DNA of 64,000 nt from Candidatus Dojkabacteria bacterium (lineage in GTDB: Bacteria; Patescibacteria; Dojkabacteria; SC72; JAFGCJ01), in the NCBI GenBank assembly GCA_016932785.1, contig JAFGCJ010000002.1, forward strand, positions 186,001-250,000, in the 5' to 3' direction. The first letter of the stretch is position 1, and each line of letters opens with the position of its first letter. A program made the position numbers and the translations under genes. The notes below the pieces were generated by a model. The model was not told the DNA's origin. It made no database searches and saw nothing but the letters and a program-made list of their open reading frames with translations. Shown in pieces: positions 52,687-60,429 of this stretch.

Positions 52687-54475
52687 TCTGATCTTTTACA
52701 TCCTCCAACGCAATAAGACTTTGAGAACCTTTTTTCATATCCTTCAACTGAACTTTGTTCTCCTTCAGCTCATCCGGTCCCACAACTACTACCCAAGGTA
52801 TACCGGTCTTATTCGCATATCCAAACTGGCTTTTTAATGAAGTTACATCAGGGTAAAGCATGGCTGAGATATTCTGTTTCCTAAGATAATCAGCAATCCT
52901 CAGAGAGTCCTTCCATAAATTTTTATCAAAAATAGTCACCAAGACTTCAGCCTCGGGTTTACTGAAGTCTTTCATCTTTCTATCTCGCATTATGTCGCAA
53001 ATTCTCTCAATACCAAACGAACCCCCTGTTGCAGGAATATCACGCCCGATATATCGGCTGATCGCTTCATCATATCGTCCACATCCAGCTATTGATCCGA
53101 CATTTCCATCAATAATTTCGAATTCCCAGACAGGTCCGGTATAAGAAGCCAACCCACGTGCAAGAGATGGATCGAATTCATATTTGCTTTCATCTATATC
53201 TACGGCCTCAAGATAATCTGCTATCTGGAGAATCTCATTTAGACCTTCATTTCCGATCTTAGAATCTCCTACAGCCTTTCTCATTTCTTCGATTGTCTCC
53301 CTGTAACTCTTGTTCTTGTACCTTTCAATATTTGTTATATCAAGGGTTTCTTCAGCCACATCCCTACTAATTCCACGAACCTCTACCATTTCGTCAATAA
53401 CTTCTTTTGCTCCAATCTTCTGTAACTTATCCAGAGAGACACAAAATCCATAGAATTTGTTCTTATCGACACCAATAGAATCAGCCAAGCCTTCAAGAAA
53501 TTTCCGGTTACTTATTCTCACTTTGTACTCCTTAAATCCTAAACGGTTAACAACGTCGAGCCCCATTTGCATGTGTTCAGCATCACAGATCATTGACGAA
53601 CTTCCAACAGTATCCGCATCACACTGAGTAAATTCTCTGTACCGCCCTCGCTGGGTATTTTCGGCCCTCCATGTTCGCTGTATCTGGTATCTCTTATAAG
53701 GAAGCTTGATATCGCCAAGATTTTGGGCCACAGCTCGGCACATAGAGATCATAACTTCAAACTTAAGCATAACATCACGGTCACCAGGATCTTTAAACAT
53801 ATAGAACTGCTTTTCCGCCTCTTCACCGCTTTGTCCCAACATCAGATCAGCATATTCGACAGCAGGCGTTTCAAGAGGTTCATAGCCATACCTTTCAAAG
53901 ACATCCTCAAAAGTTCCAATTACAAACTTCCGAAGCCTCATATCAGGACCAAAGAAATCTTGAAAGCCCTTAAGTAATCTAGGTTTTTTAACTTTTGTCT
54001 TGTTATTTTTCTCCATAGCATTTTTTGGCATTAATTCAGCTGTAATCTGAAATGTGTTCTTGCCCTTTTTCTCAAATTTTATAATACTAAAAGTCCCATA
54101 TTCTGCAATTTCCCTTGTATTCTCAACATGTGGACCAATGCAAGCCTGTGTATTCACATCCCCAATAATGGTAAGAGTTATCTCATTTGCGCTTTCAGGC
54201 ACAAGCGAGATATCTATTTTCCTTCTTTTGGCTTCCTCCCTATCTATCTTAACAAATTCTACAGGTATATTTCTAGCGGTAATAGCATTTACCTTATCCT
54301 CAATATATTCCTTCGTCATATAGCTAGGCATTTTTTCAACTTTGAAAGGAAATCTCACTTTATCATCAGAAATTTTCAATCCATATATAGAAATCCTTCC
54401 ACAGTTCTTTTCAAGAATACCTGAAAGTATATGATCACAGGTATGCAATCTTTTAAAAGTGCTGTCTTTAGACAT
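52670..54475 (-). CDS. hisS: Histidyl-tRNA synthetase fused to AlaX-type editing domain
   Basis: A 601-residue fusion. Residues 1-150 are a tRNA second-additional-domain/AlaX-type editing module with the full zinc site H11-x3-H15 (HTCDH) and C112-x3-H116 (CIGPH), followed by VENTREIAEYG and IIKFEKKGKN as in AlaX and ThrRS/AlaRS editing domains. Residues about 175-600 form a class II HisRS: LKGFQDFFGPD, motif 2 RTWRAENTQRGRYREFTQCD, the histidine motif ARGLASYTGPVWEF, motif 3 GGSFGIERI and an anticodon-binding domain (VLVTIFDKNLW...). Start at 54475; the frame is open to a GTG at 54589 but that would run through a hairpin. Gene lies downstream of tRNA-His on the same strand. Confidence 0.93.
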   Translation of the reverse strand: MSKDSTFKRLHTCDHILSGILEKNCGRISIYGLKISDDKVRFPFKVEKMPSYMTKEYIEDKVNAITARNIPVEFVKIDREEAKRRKIDISLVPESANEITLTIIGDVNTQACIGPHVENTREIAEYGTFSIIKFEKKGKNTFQITAELMPKNAMEKNNKTKVKKPRLLKGFQDFFGPDMRLRKFVIGTFEDVFERYGYEPLETPAVEYADLMLGQSGEEAEKQFYMFKDPGDRDVMLKFEVMISMCRAVAQNLGDIKLPYKRYQIQRTWRAENTQRGRYREFTQCDADTVGSSSMICDAEHMQMGLDVVNRLGFKEYKVRISNRKFLEGLADSIGVDKNKFYGFCVSLDKLQKIGAKEVIDEMVEVRGISRDVAEETLDITNIERYKNKSYRETIEEMRKAVGDSKIGNEGLNEILQIADYLEAVDIDESKYEFDPSLARGLASYTGPVWEFEIIDGNVGSIAGCGRYDEAISRYIGRDIPATGGSFGIERICDIMRDRKMKDFSKPEAEVLVTIFDKNLWKDSLRIADYLRKQNISAMLYPDVTSLKSQFGYANKTGIPWVVVVGPDELKENKVQLKDMKKGSQSLIALEDVKDQIKTDE

Positions 54476-54523
54476 TTTTGTGTTGTGCTTTAATTTATTT
54501 CCGAAATACTCTAAAATCGGGTT

Positions 54524-54607
54524 AAGCTCGCAGCCGGTACATTCGAGTAGATAAGGAAAAAATACGTAAGTAGTTTTTCTATTTCTCACTTAAGCGGCTG
54601 CGAGCTT
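54524..54607 (-). promoter_or_regulatory. 13-bp inverted repeat in hisS leader
   Basis: AAGCTCGCAGCCG (54524-54536) is the exact reverse complement of CGGCTGCGAGCTT (54595-54607), with 58 nt between. It lies between tRNA-His and the hisS start and would form a long hairpin in the leader. Confidence 0.55.
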
Positions 54608-54622
54608 CGTTATTGTAGAGGT

Positions 54623-54653
54623 GGGAACCCCCGAAGGGGCTCCCTTTTTCTTT
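54623..54653 (+). terminator. Terminator-shaped hairpin on forward strand
   Basis: GGGA-a-CCCC / GGGG-c-TCCC stem with GAA loop, followed by TTTTTCTTT on the forward strand. On the reverse strand, where hisS is read, no T-tract follows. It would therefore end a forward (antisense) transcript crossing the inverted repeat, or simply be a hairpin in the hisS leader. Confidence 0.5.
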
Positions 54654-54750
54654 GTGAGCAAGGCTCCGATTAGGTATGATCGCCGATACGGAACATTCTC
54701 AACACCTCCCCTCAATATATTTTGGGCTTCTCAAAGTTACAGTGAGAGCC

Positions 54751-54793
54751 ACTTAATGGAAACACGATTTTGCATCCACTAAGGGACTCTCAT
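54751..54793 (-). terminator. Hairpin just downstream of tRNA-His
   Basis: Imperfect inverted repeat TGAGAG...TGGA / TCCA...CTCTCA just after the 3' end of tRNA-His on the reverse strand. No T-tract; may be a processing or attenuation structure between tRNA-His and hisS. Confidence 0.4.
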
Positions 54794-54817
54794 CCTCCAA
54801 ACTTGATCAAAGAGCCA

Positions 54818-54894
54818 TGGGGTGGAAGGTGGGAGTTGAACCCACAACAACCTGTACCACAAACAGGCGCTCTGCCAATTAAGCTACTTCCACC
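54818..54894 (-). tRNA. tRNA-His (anticodon GTG)
   Basis: Cloverleaf on the reverse strand: acceptor GTGGAAG/CTTCCAC with the His-specific G-1 (54894) facing C73 (54821), D-arm GCTT...GAGC, anticodon stem CCTGT/ACAGG around the loop TTGTGGT (anticodon GTG), T-arm GTGGG-TTCAACT-CCCAC. A CCA follows in the genome (54818-54820), unlike the other complete tRNAs here. Located about 340 nt upstream of hisS on the same strand. Confidence 0.96.
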
Positions 54895-55088
54895 ACATCG
54901 CTGCAGAAAACAGCTGTCTTCAACCAACAGGCCTACGCTCCTGCAACGCGATTCTTCACAATTTCTACTATTTATTTTTCTTTGCTTGGATAGGTTTTTT
55001 AACTGATCCAACATCTGCTCTATAAAGTCAAAATGCTTTTAGCAGCCGATCTAGCTGACCACAATAAATTGCAGTCGCCTATACAAGC

Positions 55089-55110
55089 AAAAAGGCCATG
55101 TTACTGACCT
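55089..55110 (-). terminator. Weak attenuator-like hairpin
   Basis: Reverse strand: AGGTC, 8-nt loop, GGCCT, then TTTT. The 3' arm GGCCTT can also pair with AAGGCC inside the upstream small ORF (about 55180), giving two exclusive structures, as in an attenuator. Short stem, so tentative. Confidence 0.3.
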
Positions 55111-55141
55111 ATGAAATCTTATTAAAATGGGAATAAAATCG

Positions 55142-55213
55142 TCACAGACCAGCAAAATAGCGGTTGTGACTGTGATGGGCCTTAACTTTCATACTTTCCA
55201 TTTTTCCTTTCAT
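55142..55213 (-). CDS. Small His-rich peptide, candidate leader peptide
   Basis: A 23-codon ORF starting at the ATG at 55213, nine nt after the -10 box of a consensus promoter, i.e. in the leaderless position. It encodes a basic peptide with three His in four residues (HHSH, codons 13-16) and ends TGA. The His codons fall in the arm of a hairpin (55141-55170, GTCACAACC/GGTCTGTGAC). Downstream on the same strand lie the weak attenuator-like hairpin, tRNA-His and hisS. Enrichment of His codons before His-related genes is what a his-type attenuator would show. Translation is unproven. Confidence 0.4.
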   Translation of the reverse strand: MKGKMESMKVKAHHSHNRYFAGL

Positions 55214-55222
55214 AACAGCTAT

Positions 55223-55251
55223 ATTATACCATTTTAGGCCATTTTTGTCAA
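55223..55251 (-). promoter_or_regulatory. Consensus sigma70 promoter
   Basis: On the reverse strand TTGACA, exactly 17 nt, TATAAT: both hexamers match the consensus perfectly, the best promoter in the window. It reads toward the His-rich small ORF, tRNA-His and hisS. About 320 nt separate it from the tRNA; nothing else is seen between 55015 and 55140 but pairing sequences. Confidence 0.85.
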
Positions 55252-55260
55252 AAAAGAATG

Positions 55261-56298
55261 CTAGAGACTTCTCTTAGTAGCCTCCGCTGCGCAAGCTAAG
55301 GCTCTTTCCATATCTGTCACGACACTTGGATGATTCAGTGCGAAAAGATACGTCTGTCTTAAACCAAGTTTCTCTCCTCTGGGGCTAATAACACCCTGCC
55401 TCATCAAGACACGAAGATCTTCCAATAAATCCGTATAAGATAGATGACCGGGCATCTTTCCAGCGCACAGATCACGACCAGGTTCTTGATTCTTAATACC
55501 ACTATAAATACCCAACGCAGGAATTGTTCTCCTATTTCTCATCAGTCCCAAAATAAGCGGCTGTAATATTCTTGGGGCAGTGGATGTATAGAGCATTTCC
55601 ACGGTCCTATCAGATTCTATTCTTAGTTGATTAAAGAGAAACTCCCCTACTCCAGTCATAACATAGGTCTCAGTAGTAATTCCTCTTTCACGTAAAAGCC
55701 ATAATAGGGTATCCATATTGCGTTGAGGATCTCCGTATTTTTGTCTTTCATTTATTTTCGCCTTTCTATATGCCTCAAGTGCGATGAAATAATCCCAGAT
55801 AGTAGACGGACACCTCGGATTTATCTGGTTAAATGCGCGACTGAGACTAATTGGAATTTCTGAATCAAAACCTAATCCTGCCAGCCGGATATTATATCTC
55901 TCCGTCTTACGAAAAATATTTTCTACCACTCGACGCGTTTCTTCCACGTTTGCAGCGTTAGTCCAATAACCAAGGTTATCTGGTAAAACGACCCATCCAA
56001 TGACAGGAACATTGGATTCATTAAGTATTCGAATTGCAGCAGCAGTATCCTCATCGATATCGGATAGCGCAAGGGATATTCCATTCCCTCCATTTGCAAG
56101 ATGGTCTACAAGCCTAGGAGAAAACTCCTCACTTGTCATAGGCTGAGTAATGAGACTTGTCAGCATTTTTCCACGTTGATCAGGCCGTACAATCTCAACA
56201 GGAAGTTCTACATAATAAACCACATTGACACCTGGAGGGCTTTCTTTTTCGTGTTCGGCTACTCCAACCATTTGTTCTGGACTACAATTTTCCCCCAT
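55261..56298 (-). CDS. Unknown protein, possibly TIM-barrel
   Basis: A 345-residue soluble protein. Alternating strand/helix segments (VVYYVELPVEIV, GISLALSDIDEDTAAAIRIL, VPVIGWVVLPDNLGYW, IRLAGLGFDSEIP, GITTETYVMTGVGEFLF) look like a beta/alpha barrel with acidic residues after strands, as in glycosidase-type proteins, but I cannot name a family. Leaderless start: TATAAT, 7 nt, ATG. No signal peptide. Confidence 0.65.
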   Translation of the reverse strand: MGENCSPEQMVGVAEHEKESPPGVNVVYYVELPVEIVRPDQRGKMLTSLITQPMTSEEFSPRLVDHLANGGNGISLALSDIDEDTAAAIRILNESNVPVIGWVVLPDNLGYWTNAANVEETRRVVENIFRKTERYNIRLAGLGFDSEIPISLSRAFNQINPRCPSTIWDYFIALEAYRKAKINERQKYGDPQRNMDTLLWLLRERGITTETYVMTGVGEFLFNQLRIESDRTVEMLYTSTAPRILQPLILGLMRNRRTIPALGIYSGIKNQEPGRDLCAGKMPGHLSYTDLLEDLRVLMRQGVISPRGEKLGLRQTYLFALNHPSVVTDMERALACAAEATKRSL

Positions 56299-56394
56299 AC
56301 CAATAATTATACTATAGGACTCGCGCTAAAGGAAATATTATGATCTCCTCTCACACGAGTCCCTTTCCAAACATATTTAACTATAGAATCCAGC

Positions 56395-57549
56395 CTACTT
56401 CTTCTTAGATTTCGGCGCAGCCTTCTTTGCAGTCGATCTCCTACCCTTTTTCAACAAATCCATCTTATTTCTTATCACTGCACCAAGAACTACAAGGAAC
56501 AATATATATCCGTAAAGAAGGTTAACACAGGGAATCCATCCTATTACCAAGCTCAGAACACGACCTGCAAGCAAGGAAATATAGTAGCTGTCATCTTTAA
56601 CACCAACAAGCTTTACTATACTTCTACCTACGGCCATATCAGCCCAGAGTACTCCAATCCATGCAACAAAAGCTAGAAATCCTATGATAAGACCACCTAA
56701 CGGCATCCCAATAAGCGTAATAATCAATACTATCGAACCGACTCCGAGCACTATTGAACCAAGGAATCCGTACAAAAGACTCATGAAGAACTCGCTCCAG
56801 CTTGCAGAAATCTTCTCGACCATAATCTTAGTTTTAACAGGAGCCAACCATATAAGAACAGCGCCCACAACGAACATTCCTACCCAGACTGCTGCGTTAG
56901 CAATAATGTTGAAGGTAGAAGACGCTCTACCAAATCCCTCCACCTCCCTCTTTGTACTCTTGGTGGTCTTTTCCATATCAACGTTCTTCTCAACATCGCC
57001 TGCGACTTTGTCTTCATCGATCTTCACATCTCCACCAGAAACAATAGCATCGCCTCTAACCTCAGACTTTATATCCAAACTCCCACCTGCAGCTCGAAGA
57101 TCATCCCCAACAAAACCATCAACCGAGACCTGTCCCCCGCAGGCTACAACATCCTCAAACACGCTTGCGTCAGAAAGAATTCTTACCTGACCTCCAAACG
57201 AAATAATGCTCCTTCCGACTATACCGGATATTTCGACTTGCCCTCCAGCAGCATATATTGACCCATCAATATTTCCAGAGACTGAAACCATTCCCCCGGT
57301 CACATAGAGATCTCCCATAACATTACCGGATACTTCAACGTTACCACCGGAAGCTATGAGATCACCAACAACGATACCTTCTACTTCGACCTCGTCACTG
57401 AATATGTAGAGATCGTCGTCTATAGTCTCATCCTCTCCAATAGTTCCATCCTCGGTACGAATGTCAGCAGCATATGCTGAGAAAGGCATTAGCATAGCCA
57501 ACATACCAAAAACCATTGAGAGCAACATTACTTTTTTTGCTCGCTTCAT
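56395..57549 (-). CDS. Bactofilin-like repeat protein with membrane domain
   Basis: A 384-residue protein with a signal peptide (1-27, AYAADI), then about 150 residues of repeated short beta turns (V.VSGNVMGDLYVTGG, DGSIYAAGGQVEISG, VFEDVVACGGQVSVDG, EVRGDAIVSGGDV) of the bactofilin/polymer-forming kind, predicting a right-handed beta-solenoid placed outside the membrane. A linker and four to five transmembrane helices follow (about 210-360), then a Lys-rich cytoplasmic end (KKAAPKSKKK). Such proteins are common in CPR bacteria and others; role in surface structure is inferred. Confidence 0.8.
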   Translation of the reverse strand: MKRAKKVMLLSMVFGMLAMLMPFSAYAADIRTEDGTIGEDETIDDDLYIFSDEVEVEGIVVGDLIASGGNVEVSGNVMGDLYVTGGMVSVSGNIDGSIYAAGGQVEISGIVGRSIISFGGQVRILSDASVFEDVVACGGQVSVDGFVGDDLRAAGGSLDIKSEVRGDAIVSGGDVKIDEDKVAGDVEKNVDMEKTTKSTKREVEGFGRASSTFNIIANAAVWVGMFVVGAVLIWLAPVKTKIMVEKISASWSEFFMSLLYGFLGSIVLGVGSIVLIITLIGMPLGGLIIGFLAFVAWIGVLWADMAVGRSIVKLVGVKDDSYYISLLAGRVLSLVIGWIPCVNLLYGYILFLVVLGAVIRNKMDLLKKGRRSTAKKAAPKSKKK

Positions 57550-57761
57550 TATAAATATTAAATAAAAAATTAGTTATATAACTATACTTGTGAAATCTTA
57601 AGGGATAAATACAGCTTGCTGACCAAAATCTTCATAGACCATACATCATAAATATCGGGCAGATTTACATTTCTATACTATCAATCTACTTGAAAAAAGC
57701 AGCGGTGTCAATAAAAAACACAATACCACAGAGGACACAATCATCAGCCGGAAGTTAATGG

Positions 57762-60359
57762 TTATTTGGTAGAAGTAAATTTTATCTTGCCTTTATCAAC
57801 AGAAACCTTTATCTTATCGCTTTCCTTGAATTTTCCCTGGAGCATGAGCGAACTCAGCTCGTTCTCTATCTCACGTTGTATAGCCCTCTTCATAGGACGT
57901 GCCCCAAACTCCGGCTCATAGCCAATCTCAGCAATTTTATTCACCACATCATCTCCAAACTCGATTTCCATACCCTGGGCTTTTACCAGCTGACGAACAT
58001 GACCTAGAAGGAGCTTTGATATTTCCTCAAGCTGCTTTCGGTCGAGGGCATGAAAAACGATAATATCATCAAGCCTATTAAGAAATTCAGGTCTAAACTG
58101 CTTTTTCAGATCTTCCATCAATTTAACTTCAAGTTCCTCCCATTCACCAACCTTCTTAACCTTTTTATTAATGTAATCAAGAATCATATCAGCCCCAAAG
58201 TTACTGGTCGCAATAATCACGGTATTCTTAAAATCAACAGTTTTACCTTTTGCATCAGTGAGCCTCCCATCATCCAAGATCTGGAGGAGAATATTGAAGA
58301 CATCGTTATGAGCCTTTTCAATCTCATCAAGAAGAATGACAGAATATGGCTGTCTCCTGACTCGCTCAGTAAGTTGGCCTCCCTCTTCATATCCGACATA
58401 CCCCGGTGGAGAGCCAATTAGCTTAGACACAGCATGTCGTTCCATATACTCACTCATATCAAGCCTGACAATAGAATCCTCATCACCAAATATAAATTCC
58501 GCTAACGCTTTTGCCAGCTCTGTCTTCCCAACACCTGTTGGTCCCATAAACAAGAAAGATGCGATTGGCCTGTTTGGATCTTTCAAGCCTACTCTTGCCC
58601 TCCTTACAGCTTCCGAAACAGCTTTAACAGCTTGATCCTGGCCAACAACTCTTTCATGTAGAGAATCTTCAAGTTTGAGGAGTCTATCTTTTTCTTCCTC
58701 TTTCAGCTCAGTTACAGGCACTCCGGTAATCCTCGAGATAACCTCGGCTACATCTTCAACCCCGACAGTACAGGTACCAGTACCTTTTTTCTTATTCCAT
58801 TCGTCTTCAAGTGGTTCAAGCTCTTCCTTCTTAACTTTCTCAAGATCCTGCTTCACATTTGCGCTATCTTCATGTTTCCCTGCTCTACTTAGTGACTCTC
58901 TTTCCTTCTCCATCTGTTTCACTTTCTCTTTGACCTCATGAAGTTCCGACGGTTCGGAAGTAGTCTCCAGCTTGAGCTTACTGCACGACTCGTCGATTAT
59001 ATCTATTGCTTTGTCTGGAAGAAATCGGTCCTTAATATACCTATCTGAAAGATTAGCAGCAGCTACAATTGCGTCATCAGAAATTTTAACCTTGTGATGC
59101 GCCTCATATCGATCCCTCACCCCCCGAAGTATATCTATCGTCTGGTCAACAGTAGGCTCGTCCACAAGAACAGGTTGAAACCTTCTCTCCAAAGCAGCAT
59201 CTTTTTCTATATATTTTTTATATTCAGAAAGCGTTGTAGCTCCAATAGCCTGAAGATCACCACGTGCAAGAGCCGGTTTAATCATGTTAGATAAATCCAT
59301 CTGTCCCTCCTGAGCACCGGAACCAACAACGGTATGCAGCTCATCGATAAAAAGAATCACATCTCTAGATGACTTTTCTAACTCATTGAGAATCTTCTTC
59401 GCCCTTTCCTCAAATTCTCCTCTAAATTTAGAACCAGCAAGAAGTCCTGCTACATCAAGCTCTTTAACTTTCTTACCTTTGAGAACATCAGGAACATCCT
59501 CAGTAACTATCCTATGTGCCAGGCCTTCTGCAATAGCTGTCTTACCAACTCCAGGCTCACCAATAAGCACCGGGTTGTTCTTTTTCCGCCTTGCAAGTAT
59601 TTGAACAACACGAGCTATTTCATCCATTCTTCCTATGACCGGATCGATTTTCCCGTTCCTGGCAAGTTCGGTCAGGTCACGAGAAAATTTATCCAGGTTT
59701 GGGGTTTCAGATTTTTTCTTCACCTTTTCGCCAGCCTCATCACCTTCGCCAACAATATTTACCACCGCCTGTCTTGCTCTTGTATATGAAATTCCATACT
59801 TTTTGAAAGCCTGCGCAGCAAGACCTTCACCTTCTTTTATCAGCCCTAGAAGGATATGTTCTGAACCTACATAGCTGTGACCAAGATCCAGGGCTTCCTG
59901 AAATGCTAACTGCAAAACCTGTTTAGCACGAGGAGTTAGTCCTGGAGTTTCGACTTCAGAGCTACCATCCACTATCTGCTCATTTATATATTCAACGACT
60001 CCTGTCTTATCAAGACCAAGCTCTTTGAGAATTCTCTCTACAACCTCATCCTCCTTAAGAATACCGAGGAGGAGGTGCTCAGTATCTATATTCTGTACTT
60101 TGTGAGAAATCGCTTCACTGGCAGCTTCCTGTATCGATTTTTTAACTCTTTCAGAGAAATACTCGGTAATATCTGTTTTCTGCTGCGAAACAGGTTCGTC
60201 ATAACCACCACTTGAGAAAAATCCCTCCGATGGCGAAGAAAACCCAGAAGAATATTCAGCTGCACACTGACCACATATATGTTCTGTGGTCTTTTTGCCT
60301 CCTGAAATTCTTGTAATTGTTGTTGTAGCAGGCCTTTGCCCGCAATTTTCACATATCAT
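57762..60359 (-). CDS. clpC: ClpC-type AAA+ unfoldase with N-terminal zinc finger
   Basis: An 865-residue Hsp100 protein. Residues 1-40 form a CxxC...CxxC zinc finger (CENCGQRP...CGQCAAEY), as in ClpE or McsA; then a Clp N-domain (about 60-210), AAA domain 1 with Walker A GEPGVGKTAIAEGLA, a middle coiled coil with a UVR-like segment (KERESLSRAGKHEDSANVKQDLE), and AAA domain 2 with GPTGVGKTELAKALAE and the sensor regions. It feeds substrates to ClpP. The combination of a ClpE-like finger and a ClpC-type N-domain is less common. Start at 60359 (MICENCG); a GTG 30 nt upstream is possible. Confidence 0.95.
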   Translation of the reverse strand: MICENCGQRPATTTITRISGGKKTTEHICGQCAAEYSSGFSSPSEGFFSSGGYDEPVSQQKTDITEYFSERVKKSIQEAASEAISHKVQNIDTEHLLLGILKEDEVVERILKELGLDKTGVVEYINEQIVDGSSEVETPGLTPRAKQVLQLAFQEALDLGHSYVGSEHILLGLIKEGEGLAAQAFKKYGISYTRARQAVVNIVGEGDEAGEKVKKKSETPNLDKFSRDLTELARNGKIDPVIGRMDEIARVVQILARRKKNNPVLIGEPGVGKTAIAEGLAHRIVTEDVPDVLKGKKVKELDVAGLLAGSKFRGEFEERAKKILNELEKSSRDVILFIDELHTVVGSGAQEGQMDLSNMIKPALARGDLQAIGATTLSEYKKYIEKDAALERRFQPVLVDEPTVDQTIDILRGVRDRYEAHHKVKISDDAIVAAANLSDRYIKDRFLPDKAIDIIDESCSKLKLETTSEPSELHEVKEKVKQMEKERESLSRAGKHEDSANVKQDLEKVKKEELEPLEDEWNKKKGTGTCTVGVEDVAEVISRITGVPVTELKEEEKDRLLKLEDSLHERVVGQDQAVKAVSEAVRRARVGLKDPNRPIASFLFMGPTGVGKTELAKALAEFIFGDEDSIVRLDMSEYMERHAVSKLIGSPPGYVGYEEGGQLTERVRRQPYSVILLDEIEKAHNDVFNILLQILDDGRLTDAKGKTVDFKNTVIIATSNFGADMILDYINKKVKKVGEWEELEVKLMEDLKKQFRPEFLNRLDDIIVFHALDRKQLEEISKLLLGHVRQLVKAQGMEIEFGDDVVNKIAEIGYEPEFGARPMKRAIQREIENELSSLMLQGKFKESDKIKVSVDKGKIKFTSTK

Positions 60360-60429
60360 AACCAGTTTTTGAGTAAAAAACTTAAACACTAGCAGACCAG
60401 CATTGTCGACTGCTAATTAGTTCATGATA

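Noticed and set aside
54650..54760. Possible 5S rRNA, SRP RNA or T-box between tRNA-His and hisS
   Set aside because: Conserved motifs of these RNAs (e.g. AGGTCCGGAAGGAAGC, GGGTGGNACCGCG) are absent; only hairpins remain.
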